From JAHIKV01 sp965195225 (GTDB lineage Bacteria; Planctomycetota; Planctomycetia; Pirellulales; Thermoguttaceae): a DNA stretch of 27,592 nt. The notes under the pieces were generated by a model, which made no database searches, was not told where the DNA came from, and was given only the letters and a program-made list of their open reading frames with translations. Positions within the stretch are counted from its first letter, which is position 1. Each line of letters begins with the position of its first letter. This document shows positions 8,862 to 15,778 of this stretch, piece by piece. Location of the stretch: assembly GCA_965195225.1 (NCBI GenBank), contig CBDAFL010000226.1:1-27592 (forward strand). The letters are read 5' to 3'. Position numbers and translations under genes: made by a program.

Positions 8862-9813
8862 CAATTCTCGGAAGGCACAAGGAATGATCGTTGTGAGCCA
8901 CCCGCCCCCTTACGGTGGTGCAGCCGATCCGATAACCAATTTCCTGGGCACACTCCACGACCTCCGCGGAGTATTGCCCGTCGGGGTAGGCCAGCATGTC
9001 GATCGTGCCGCCCAGAAGACTCTCGAGCGCGGCTTTGCTCTCGCTCAACTCATGCTCGATTTCCGGCTGGGAATACCGGGGCAGGATGGCGTGGGTGACG
9101 GTATGCGAGCCGAAAGCGATGCCAGCCGCCGCCATCTCACGGATTTCCTCGGCACTAAGGAACTGCCGGGGGCCGCAAGCCGAAAGCGAAGTCCGGCCCG
9201 TACGCAGAAGCAGGTCCAAACACTCGGCTTGCTTAAGCCGCTTCCAGCAGGCCACCGTGTCGCGGTATAGCTCCGGCGTCAACGGCCGACCATTCTGCGT
9301 CTGGAGGACGGCACGTAGCCCGCGCGCCGCCTCTCCCTCAGGGCAAGCGCTGGCGAAACGGAACATCTGGCCGAGGGTCTGCTGCCAGAACGGCTCCGAA
9401 CCACCGATTCTGCCCGTGGTTACGAAAATGGTTGCGGGGATGCCAAGCTCACGCAAAACGGGAAACGCCAAATCATAATTGTCGCGCCAGCCGTCGTCGA
9501 AGGTGACGGCCGCCACCGGATCCTTTCCGGCGCGCCTATCGCTCAACTCCCGCAGCGAAACCACGGTGAACCGCCCGCGGACGTGGTCGAGGATTTTACG
9601 GAAAGCTTCGACGCCGATGCTGGGGCAGGTGTCGAACGGGTCGGCCGGCTGGCCGGCGGGGCGAACGCGGTGGAACGTGAGGATGACGTGTCGCCGCCCG
9701 CTCAGCACGCGCCACACCGCAGGGACGCCGCAGCAGGCGACGCATTTCACCAAGCCATGATAGGTTTCTCTGGCTAAAGGCACGGCGGCGATCTTGCTCC
9801 GAAGCGATGACAT
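8818..9813 (-). CDS. Polysaccharide deacetylase (NodB homology domain)
   Basis: A 331-residue carbohydrate esterase family 4 protein. Motif 1 is TFDDGW (FDDG at 105-108, catalytic and metal Asp). Motif 2 is SHTVTH (236-241, metal-binding His pair). The later AYPDGQYS (about 275-282) corresponds to the family's motif 3 position. A conserved HVILTFHRV segment lies near residues 42-50. It would remove N-acetyl groups from a glycan. The N-terminus has a moderately hydrophobic stretch (about 21-36), which may be a membrane contact rather than a cleavable signal. Its start overlaps the stop of the upstream GT4 by one base (TAATG). It is one of two deacetylases in the locus. Confidence 0.92.
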   Translation of the reverse strand: MSSLRSKIAAVPLARETYHGLVKCVACCGVPAVWRVLSGRRHVILTFHRVRPAGQPADPFDTCPSIGVEAFRKILDHVRGRFTVVSLRELSDRRAGKDPVAAVTFDDGWRDNYDLAFPVLRELGIPATIFVTTGRIGGSEPFWQQTLGQMFRFASACPEGEAARGLRAVLQTQNGRPLTPELYRDTVACWKRLKQAECLDLLLRTGRTSLSACGPRQFLSAEEIREMAAAGIAFGSHTVTHAILPRYSQPEIEHELSESKAALESLLGGTIDMLAYPDGQYSAEVVECAQEIGYRIGCTTVRGRVAHNDHSLCLPRIDVGYDYSPKQNVFA

Positions 9814-11090
9814 TATGGTGCGATGCTCGATTGGGCGGCGTGGACTGCCTCGGTTCCGGCGACGGGAAGTTTGGCCGACAAGCGTTCAAACATCTCTTGG
9901 TACAATCCTGCTTGCGCAACGAAGGAGAAACGCTTGCCGGCGCGATCGCGTCCGTGAATACTCAACCGTGCGGAGCCTTCCCGATCGGAGAGGGCGCGGG
10001 CTATCCGCTCGGCCAACGCGGCCGCGTCGCCCGGCGGAACCAAATAGCCGGTCAGTCCGTCTTCGATCGCCTCCGGTGTGCCGCCGACGGCGGTGGCCAC
10101 CACCGGGACGCCCGCCGCCAACGACTCCAACGCCACGTTCGGCAAGCCCTCGCTAAAGGAAGGGAGCACCATAAGGTCCAAGTGCGGGAGGAATTGGTCC
10201 AAGTCGGAACGGAATCCGGCGAGAATGAACTTGCCTTTCAGCCCGTGGGTCTCGATCTGCCGGGCCAACGACTCGCGCAAGGGGCCATCGCCAAAAAGCA
10301 CGAAGCCAATCGACGGAAGAGGGGCGAGGGGCGAGGGGCGAGGGGCGTGGGAAGTGGGGGCCGCGCACGGAGTGTGCCGACTACTTTTGAGCACCTCCGC
10401 GGCCGCGTCGATCAAGACGCCGAAACCCTTTTCCGGGCTAAGGCGGCCTGCCGCGCCGACGATTATGTCGGGGCCTTCCTGCTCTGACCACTGACCACTG
10501 ACCACTGACCGCTTTTCTGCACCGAACATCCGCCGCAATTGCTCACGATAGGCGGGATCGGGGTTCTCGAACCGCTCGGGGCGAATCGCGTTGTGGATCA
10601 CTGTAATCTTGTCCTCACGGACGCCGGCCTTGCGGACCTTGGCGGCCTGGCCTTCCGATACGCAGACGACCTTGTCCATCCAGCGGAGTACACGGCGGTC
10701 GAGGGCTTCGTAGATGCGCACCTTGAAATTCTCACCCGTCCAACCTCGAGATACCGCAATTGCCGGAATTCCGATTCGGCGAGCCGCCACGAGGCCGAGC
10801 AGGCCGGCTTTGTACCCGTGGCAGCAGAGGACGTCGGCCCCCGCGCTGCGCAGGACGCCGACGAGTTCCCGCATAGCGGCCAGCAGTCGCGGCGTGTCGT
10901 ATCGCAGGGCGATTGCCTCGAAACCGTCTTGGCGGACCTTGTCGAGGAACGTCTGGCACAGCCCTGTTTCCGCAAACGAGACGAATACGGACCGAATTTC
11001 AGTCGGCAGGGCCTTGCCCAGTTCGAGCATCTGCCGCTCGGGTCCGCCGAAGAAACGGGAGGCAGTGAGGTGAACGACAACCATCGTCAT
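9813..11090 (-). CDS. Family 4 glycosyltransferase with heptamer-encoded insertions
   Basis: A roughly 425-residue GT-B enzyme. The N-terminal domain opens with VVVHLTASRFFGGPERQML. The donor domain shows GAAGRLSPEKGFGVLI, FVLFGDGPLRE and the EX7E motif in PSFSEGLPNVALESLAAG, then VVATAVGGTPEAI. The frame is open upstream to 11168, but the ATG at 11090 forms a 4-nt ATGA overlap with the preceding gene and has a GGAAAGGCGGGG purine tract before it. Two segments look inserted. One is around residues 194-202 (SVVSGQWSE), encoded by four tandem 7-nt units. The other is at about 235-258, ending in PRPSPLAPL and also encoded by four 7-nt units. Both lie in loops outside the catalytic motifs, so the protein may still fold. 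Confidence 0.93.
   Translation of the reverse strand: MTMVVVHLTASRFFGGPERQMLELGKALPTEIRSVFVSFAETGLCQTFLDKVRQDGFEAIALRYDTPRLLAAMRELVGVLRSAGADVLCCHGYKAGLLGLVAARRIGIPAIAVSRGWTGENFKVRIYEALDRRVLRWMDKVVCVSEGQAAKVRKAGVREDKITVIHNAIRPERFENPDPAYREQLRRMFGAEKRSVVSGQWSEQEGPDIIVGAAGRLSPEKGFGVLIDAAAEVLKSSRHTPCAAPTSHAPRPSPLAPLPSIGFVLFGDGPLRESLARQIETHGLKGKFILAGFRSDLDQFLPHLDLMVLPSFSEGLPNVALESLAAGVPVVATAVGGTPEAIEDGLTGYLVPPGDAAALAERIARALSDREGSARLSIHGRDRAGKRFSFVAQAGLYQEMFERLSAKLPVAGTEAVHAAQSSIAP
10321..10348 (+). repeat. Heptanucleotide tandem repeat (GGGGCGA)x4 inside a GT4 gene
   Basis: Four contiguous 7-nt units: three GGGGCGA followed by GGGGCGT. They lie within the coding region of the minus-strand glycosyltransferase, where they encode a Pro/Leu/Ala-rich segment. 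Seven is not a multiple of three, so gain or loss of one or two units would shift the frame. Confidence 0.9.
10367..10378 (-). repeat. Dispersed 12-mer GGCACACTCCGT, copy in GT4
   Basis: On the minus strand this reads GGCACACTCCGT, identical to 23711-23722 on the plus strand just upstream of the exosortase gene. It lies next to the GGGGCGA heptamers, inside the apparent second insertion of the glycosyltransferase. It is probably part of a larger degenerate dispersed repeat. Confidence 0.6.
10484..10510 (+). repeat. Heptanucleotide tandem repeat (CTGACCA)x4 inside a GT4 gene
   Basis: Three perfect CTGACCA units plus a fourth lacking its last base, within the glycosyltransferase coding region. 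On the coding strand they give SVVSGQWS. This is a second 7-nt array in the same gene, about 135 nt from the first. Confidence 0.92.
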
Positions 11091-12313
11091 TGCCCCGCCT
11101 TTCCGGCCCGCCCTTGCTCCAGCCAGATCGCCTCCAGTTTCGCCGAGAGCACCGGCCAATTGTACCACTGAACCACAACGTTTCGTCCCTGGCAGGCCAT
11201 TTCGCCAATCGGGCGGGGATTACGGATGTGCTCGACCAGCGCCGAGGCCATGTCGTCCATGGTTTCGACTTGCACAAAATGCCTGCCGGGCGCCAATCGC
11301 AGGCCCTCGGCGCCGACGCGGGTGGAGACCACCGGGCACTCGGTAGCGAGGGCCTCGAGTATCTTCAGCCGCGACCCGCCGCCGATGCGCAAAGGAACCA
11401 CCATGAGTCCGCACTGATGGAGAAATGGCCGAACGTCGGGTACGTCGGCGTGAAGTTCCACGCCGCGACATGTTCGCACACGATCAACGAGCCACGGGGG
11501 TGGCTTTCGGCCGACAATCGCAAGCCGGGCCGACGGCTCTTCCGCCAAAACTCGAGGAAATATCCGGTCCAGCAGCACTCCAACGCCGTCGAGATTCGGC
11601 CGCCAGTCGAGGCTGCCAAGAAACAGGAGGCGGGATGGATCGCGTGCCAATTCATTTGGCTGAAAATAGGCGATGTCCACGCCGTTATCGACAACTTCCA
11701 AGCGATCCGCGCCGAACTGCTCACGCATCAGCCGAGAGTCGCTTTCACTGACGGCGACCGTCAGCGGAGCAGTGGAAAACATCCGTCTCTCGAATCGCTC
11801 GAACTTGCGCCATTGACGCTTGATGTACCAGCGTTTCAACGGGTTGGCCTCATTCTCGCAATAACGTTGCCAAATGAGCGACTCGACGTTGTGGGCAATG
11901 ACTATCCACGGCCCGCAAGCGAGTGTGCTGAGGCTCTTGCCGTAGGGGGTCCATTCACAATGCCATAGGTCCACGTCGTGCGCGGCCGCATAGTGGCCGA
12001 TGGCTCGCCGCAAGGCTGCGCTGTTATGCACTTGGACCGAATAGGGGAGTGGGGAGAGCAAGTTCCATAGCAGGCGACCGTAGAACGCGGGCCCCGCCTT
12101 ACCCGGCAGCATCCGTTCCACCAGCACGGTCTCGATTCCCTCTTGACGAAAGAACTCCACTGCTCGTTGGGTCTCCTCGGCGTCGGCACTGGGGTAACAG
12201 AGATAGGTGATTTGGTGCCGCCGAGCAAGTGGAAGGATCAAATTCAAGGTCCGGATCCGTTTGCCCGAGTTCGGCGGATACGGAAGCTCTTCGTCAACGA
12301 TGACGACGTGCAT
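11087..12313 (-). CDS. Glycosyltransferase resembling PEP-CTERM/XrtA-associated sugar transferases
   Basis: A 408-residue GT4-like protein. The N-terminus (VIVDEELPYPPNSGKRIRTL followed by Pro-Leu-Ala-Arg-Arg-His) matches the Pro-Tyr-Pro-Pro-x-x-Gly-x-x-Ile-Arg opening of the sugar transferase family associated with exosortase/EpsH loci (TIGR03087-like, from memory). The donor domain has FLGSLDWRPNLDGVGVL and a late GGGSRLKILEALATECPVV segment in the EX7E region. It would add a sugar to the repeat unit. The frame is open to 12388, but the ATG at 12313 follows a GGGGA tract, starts the first beta strand and leaves 13 nt after the upstream stop. Its own stop overlaps the next gene's start (ATGA). 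Confidence 0.9.
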   Translation of the reverse strand: MHVVIVDEELPYPPNSGKRIRTLNLILPLARRHQITYLCYPSADAEETQRAVEFFRQEGIETVLVERMLPGKAGPAFYGRLLWNLLSPLPYSVQVHNSAALRRAIGHYAAAHDVDLWHCEWTPYGKSLSTLACGPWIVIAHNVESLIWQRYCENEANPLKRWYIKRQWRKFERFERRMFSTAPLTVAVSESDSRLMREQFGADRLEVVDNGVDIAYFQPNELARDPSRLLFLGSLDWRPNLDGVGVLLDRIFPRVLAEEPSARLAIVGRKPPPWLVDRVRTCRGVELHADVPDVRPFLHQCGLMVVPLRIGGGSRLKILEALATECPVVSTRVGAEGLRLAPGRHFVQVETMDDMASALVEHIRNPRPIGEMACQGRNVVVQWYNWPVLSAKLEAIWLEQGRAGKAGQ

Positions 12314-12326
12314 TGGTTTCCCCACA

Positions 12327-13328
12327 TTATCCACGGCGTCCCCCTGTTGGCCAAAACAGTTCCAAAAGCATTCCCGTCCCCGAGGCAAGATGGACCGTGA
12401 GGAACACCAGCGGCAACCAAGGGCAGAGGCGACTGTTGCCTGGATGGAAACCGATCCACGAGGCGCCCATCAAGACAACCGTTGTGTAGGTGCCCAAGGC
12501 CGCGATGTACACGAGGGCCAACCAGGTCGTGGCAAGGCCCAACGGCAGACCCACGATGAGTCCCACCACGAATAGCAGGGGTATCAGACTCCGCACCGCG
12601 AACGTGGCTGGATGCTTCCGCAGCAGCCGCACGCGGCCGCGGCCGTAGCGGACCAACTGGCGAAACAGGCCGCCGAGACTGTCGCGGGGGGCGTAATGGA
12701 CCGCGACCTCGGGTGTGAAAAAACAACGTAGCCCGGCAAGATCGATGCGGTGGTTCAACTCCACGTCCTCGCAGGCGTCGAAGGTCTCGTCGAAATAGCC
12801 GACAGTATCGAACACCGAGCGGCGGTAGGCCGTCGCCACACTCTCGGCGGGTACGAAACCTTCCTCGGAAGAGTAGACGTGGGAATCGGGGTGATGGCCC
12901 AGCCGCGACGACCGGGCGGCGGCAATTGCCCGCTGAAGCGAGCTGGCGCCTGAAATGTCCAGCGGTTGCGGGCGGCCGATGCAGTCGGCGCCGCTCCGCT
13001 CGAAGGCGGCGGCCAACTTGCGCAAGTAGCGATCGTCCTCGAACTCGCAGTGGCCGTCGATGACCACCACCACGTCGCCGCGGGATTGGCGGATGCCGAT
13101 GTTTCGAGCAGCGCTGGAGAGCCGTCGGGGATTGCTCAACAGACGGACGTTTTCGTGCAAAGCGGCCAGTCGCCCGATCAACTCGGGCGTGCCGTCGGTG
13201 GATTGGCCGTCAATGACGAGGATCTCAAACCGGCTGGGGTCGTAGTCTTGTGCGATCAATTGGCTCAAGGTGCGCTCGATCCACTGGGCCTCGTTCCGCA
13301 CGGGTACAATAACACTAACAGACAGCAT
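12327..13328 (-). CDS. Family 2 glycosyltransferase with C-terminal membrane segments (ExoA-like)
   Basis: A 333-residue GT2. The GT-A domain begins SVSVIVPVRNEAQWIERTL and contains LVIDGQSTDGT, a VVIDGHCEF segment taking the DxD position, and the FDETFDACEDVELNHRI block with ED acid/base residues. The last third has two or three strong hydrophobic helices (LIPLLFVVGLIVGLPLGLA and following), so it is probably membrane-tethered with a cytoplasmic catalytic domain. This layout resembles ExoA-type exopolysaccharide transferases. The frame is open to 13502, but that extension lies inside the deacetylase gene and looks non-native. The ATG at 13328 precedes the first beta strand and gives a 14-nt overlap. 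No strong ribosome-binding site is seen. Confidence 0.92.
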   Translation of the reverse strand: MLSVSVIVPVRNEAQWIERTLSQLIAQDYDPSRFEILVIDGQSTDGTPELIGRLAALHENVRLLSNPRRLSSAARNIGIRQSRGDVVVVIDGHCEFEDDRYLRKLAAAFERSGADCIGRPQPLDISGASSLQRAIAAARSSRLGHHPDSHVYSSEEGFVPAESVATAYRRSVFDTVGYFDETFDACEDVELNHRIDLAGLRCFFTPEVAVHYAPRDSLGGLFRQLVRYGRGRVRLLRKHPATFAVRSLIPLLFVVGLIVGLPLGLATTWLALVYIAALGTYTTVVLMGASWIGFHPGNSRLCPWLPLVFLTVHLASGTGMLLELFWPTGGRRG

Positions 13329-14160
13329 CGCACAATCGTCCAAAGGGGAAACTTCGTAGCAAGCTATCGAGTTTGGCTTCGTTCCTTGATAGCCCCACAT
13401 AGTGTCGAAAGCGGGACGTCCGCGATGCCGCGTGGATGCGGGGTTGTTCGGGGTCGAGTTCCCAAGGATGTACGTAGAACATAAACGGTTGTCGCCGGAC
13501 ACGGTTGATCCGACGAAGACAGAAGAGGGTCCAGGGCAGCGGAGAGAGGCGGAAATATCCGCCGCCGCCCACCGGCAGGTTCATCCCGGCAAGCCTCGCC
13601 ACCGACGGCGGGAACTCCCACAGTGAGCCGGCCGGAGTTTCGAGCCGGTGTGGCCCCGGCTCGGCGCCGGGGATGCCGTAGCGGTCGTGGCGGATGGGAA
13701 AGACGCTCGAGTCCACCAGAAACCCTTCCTCAACCAGGATTTCCAGCGCCCAAAGCGATTGCCTGGTGATCGAGAAGCTGGCGGCCCGGTACGCGGTCAC
13801 CGGCCGGCCAAGGGTCTCTTGGAGCGCGTCGCGCGACCGCCGCAGGTCGGTGCGGAACTCTTCCGGCGTCTGTTGGTAGACCAAACGGTGCCAGTAGCCG
13901 TGGGAACCGATCTCGTGCCCGCAAGCGTGAATCTCGCGCACCAGCCGGGGATGGCGCTGGGCCACCCAGCCGAGAACGAAGAACGTGGCTCGGACATGAT
14001 GACGGTCGAGTAATTGGAGGATGTGGTGGGTATTGGATACCACTCGGCTCTCCCACTGGTCCCATTGGTCGCGGCGGACGTGTTTCTCGAACGCCGATAC
14101 CTGAAAGTAGTCCTCGACATCGACCGTAAAGACGTTGAGCATCTCCGTGGCCGCCTTCAT
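13315..14160 (-). CDS. PEP-CTERM-locus polysaccharide deacetylase (NodB plus DUF3473)
   Basis: A 281-residue protein close to the deacetylase family regularly found in exosortase/EPS loci. Motif 1 is FTVDVEDYFQ (Asp14, Asp17). Motif 2 is GSHGYWHRL, with metal-binding His87 and His91. A YRAASFSIT motif follows at 124-132. The C-terminal DUF3473-type part contains FYVHPWELDPEQPRI, with HPWE at 231-234. It would N-deacetylate a hexosamine in the lipid-linked or polymeric glycan. No signal peptide is visible, so a cytoplasmic site is likely. It starts with a 4-nt ATGA overlap on the sugar transferase gene. Its co-occurrence with exosortase supports calling this an exosortase-linked EPS locus. Confidence 0.95.
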   Translation of the reverse strand: MKAATEMLNVFTVDVEDYFQVSAFEKHVRRDQWDQWESRVVSNTHHILQLLDRHHVRATFFVLGWVAQRHPRLVREIHACGHEIGSHGYWHRLVYQQTPEEFRTDLRRSRDALQETLGRPVTAYRAASFSITRQSLWALEILVEEGFLVDSSVFPIRHDRYGIPGAEPGPHRLETPAGSLWEFPPSVARLAGMNLPVGGGGYFRLSPLPWTLFCLRRINRVRRQPFMFYVHPWELDPEQPRIHAASRTSRFRHYVGLSRNEAKLDSLLRSFPFGRLCDAVC

Positions 14161-15065
14161 CTGGGTTTAACATGTCCATGGCCGCGGAGATGCTTGCTCC
14201 GGCGATGGTGGTGGCTGGAAGGGTCTCCGTCGCCCTTGGCCTGATCGCCGGCGGCCTGAATGAGGACGCTCGTCGGCGTGGCCGGGGCATGATCCGAGCC
14301 GTTGCCATTTCCGCCGGACGACACACCCTCTGGAATTGCCGGAATCGTCACCTCTCTGCGAAGGCCGAGAACGAACAGCAGCCAGCGTTCGGGCACTTTG
14401 AATATCCGCAGCAAAGTACCCAAGGAGAGGCGAATATCGAGCCGCAGCCCGGCCCGACGGATGTACTCGCAATCCAGCACCAACTTGCGGCGCACGCTAT
14501 CCAGATCGGTATCCGGAGGAAGATTGAGTTGTGCCAGCCCCGTGACGCCCGGCGGCACGACAAGCCGGTTCAGATAGCCCGGAATCGCCTCGGCCAACAC
14601 GTGGACGAACTCCGGCCGCTCGGGGCGCGGCCCGATCAGCGACATCTCCCCTTTCAGCACGTTTAGAAGTTGGGGTAACTCATCCAGATGGAACTTGCGA
14701 AGCACTCCACCGACCAGTGTGACCCGCGGATCGCGCGCCTGGGTCCACACCGGTCCACTGGCAGCCTCGGCATCGTGACGCATGGTGCGGATTTTGTACA
14801 TCTTGAACTTGCGGCCGCGCTGGCCGACACGAACCTGACGGAAGATGCCCGGGCCTCGCGAAGTCAAGCGGACCAGTAGGACCATCAGAGCGATCATCGG
14901 CAGCCCCGGCGCCAGCAGCAAGGCCGCTAGCGTACGGTCGAGAACTACCTTCCTGCGAAAGTATGCCGGAGGACACAGAAGATCAGCCGTCGGCACTTGC
15001 CAAGCGGGCGCGGCGACGGTGCGGCGGGGTTTCCGAGCGATTACGCTACTGTTCGTGGCCGACAT
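14157..15065 (-). CDS. Initiating sugar-phosphate transferase (WcaJ/WbaP-type, PF02397)
   Basis: A 302-residue monotopic phosphoglycosyl transferase that would load the first sugar-1-phosphate onto undecaprenyl phosphate. One re-entrant/membrane helix (about 42-66) is followed by KMYKIRTM (88-95), LDELPQLLNVLKGEMSLIGP (127-146), PRPE (146-149) and PGVTGLAQ (172-179), all core motifs of the family. It lacks the N-terminal four-helix domain of WcaJ, so it is the short form. After the usual domain end (about residue 235) there is an unusual tail of roughly 60 residues. It is Gly/Asn/His-rich, includes SSHHHRRSKHLRGHGH, and resembles nothing in the family. The GT and deacetylase genes follow immediately. 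Confidence 0.95.
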   Translation of the reverse strand: MSATNSSVIARKPRRTVAAPAWQVPTADLLCPPAYFRRKVVLDRTLAALLLAPGLPMIALMVLLVRLTSRGPGIFRQVRVGQRGRKFKMYKIRTMRHDAEAASGPVWTQARDPRVTLVGGVLRKFHLDELPQLLNVLKGEMSLIGPRPERPEFVHVLAEAIPGYLNRLVVPPGVTGLAQLNLPPDTDLDSVRRKLVLDCEYIRRAGLRLDIRLSLGTLLRIFKVPERWLLFVLGLRREVTIPAIPEGVSSGGNGNGSDHAPATPTSVLIQAAGDQAKGDGDPSSHHHRRSKHLRGHGHVKPR

Positions 15066-15111
15066 GATGGTGTTCTCGCAATGATGACCTTGGTGGACGG
15101 TATACCGTGTA

Positions 15112-15777
15112 TTAGTTATCTGAAGGCTCGATCAAACACTTCCCGGCCGCCGGCAGGAACTCTTCGAGGAACTCGCGGCAGGGATCGTAGGACTGCACGT
15201 TTACCCCCGGCTGTAGCCGGCAGAAAAGCTGAATCTTGTACAGATATGGTTGCCCGGCGAACTTGAAGCGCGGATCGTTCACGGCCGACCAGCGGTCGCC
15301 GGTGGTCCACGCGTAGTACACCCGGAGTAAATCCCCGCGGAGGTTGTTGGCTTTGTAGTTCAGGGTCCAAAATTCGTCGTCCGACCCTCCCTCGCGGGGA
15401 ACTGCCACCCGCTTTCGTTCACCAAGGCACTTGTAGTTTCTGGTGCCGAAACACACTTCGGGAATGTGGACCGAGATCGGCCCCGGGGGACCGAGCAGGA
15501 GTGTTAAGCCAACGACGTTGCCGGTTGTCTGGTTCTCGTAATTGCGGACAATGTACCCCGCGCACTCCAGCATATTCAACGCCGTCTCGCCCAACTCTCC
15601 GGACGATTGTAAACGCCAGTCTCCAAACTGAGATGGTATCTCCGCCAACTTGTTGGCGGCGGAGAGTGTATCGGGCGATGGCCCCCAGCGATTGCGCATG
15701 CGTCCCTGGAGGACGCCGGAAAGGATCGTCGCGGCGGCGACCAGAACAACTCCGGACAAGAACCAACGATGTTTCAT
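15112..15777 (-). CDS. epsI: EpsI-family exosortase-associated protein (DUF3485)
   Basis: A 221-residue protein with one N-terminal membrane helix (about 6-24) and a periplasmic-facing domain. The sequence IPSQFGDWRLQSSGEL then AGYIVRNYENQTTGNVVGL and LGPPGPISVHIPEVCF matches the EpsI domain. In that family a Pro-Glu-Val-Cys segment and a Gly-Asp-Trp near the start are typical. EpsI either is fused to exosortases or stands alone near them, as here; its biochemical role is not settled. The frame can be extended to a TTG at 15786, but the ATG at 15777 lies one base after the TGA of the TPR gene, behind an AAGAAG tract, and is preferred. 46 nt separate it from the sugar transferase. Confidence 0.9.
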   Translation of the reverse strand: MKHRWFLSGVVLVAAATILSGVLQGRMRNRWGPSPDTLSAANKLAEIPSQFGDWRLQSSGELGETALNMLECAGYIVRNYENQTTGNVVGLTLLLGPPGPISVHIPEVCFGTRNYKCLGERKRVAVPREGGSDDEFWTLNYKANNLRGDLLRVYYAWTTGDRWSAVNDPRFKFAGQPYLYKIQLFCRLQPGVNVQSYDPCREFLEEFLPAAGKCLIEPSDN

Positions 15778-15778
15778 A

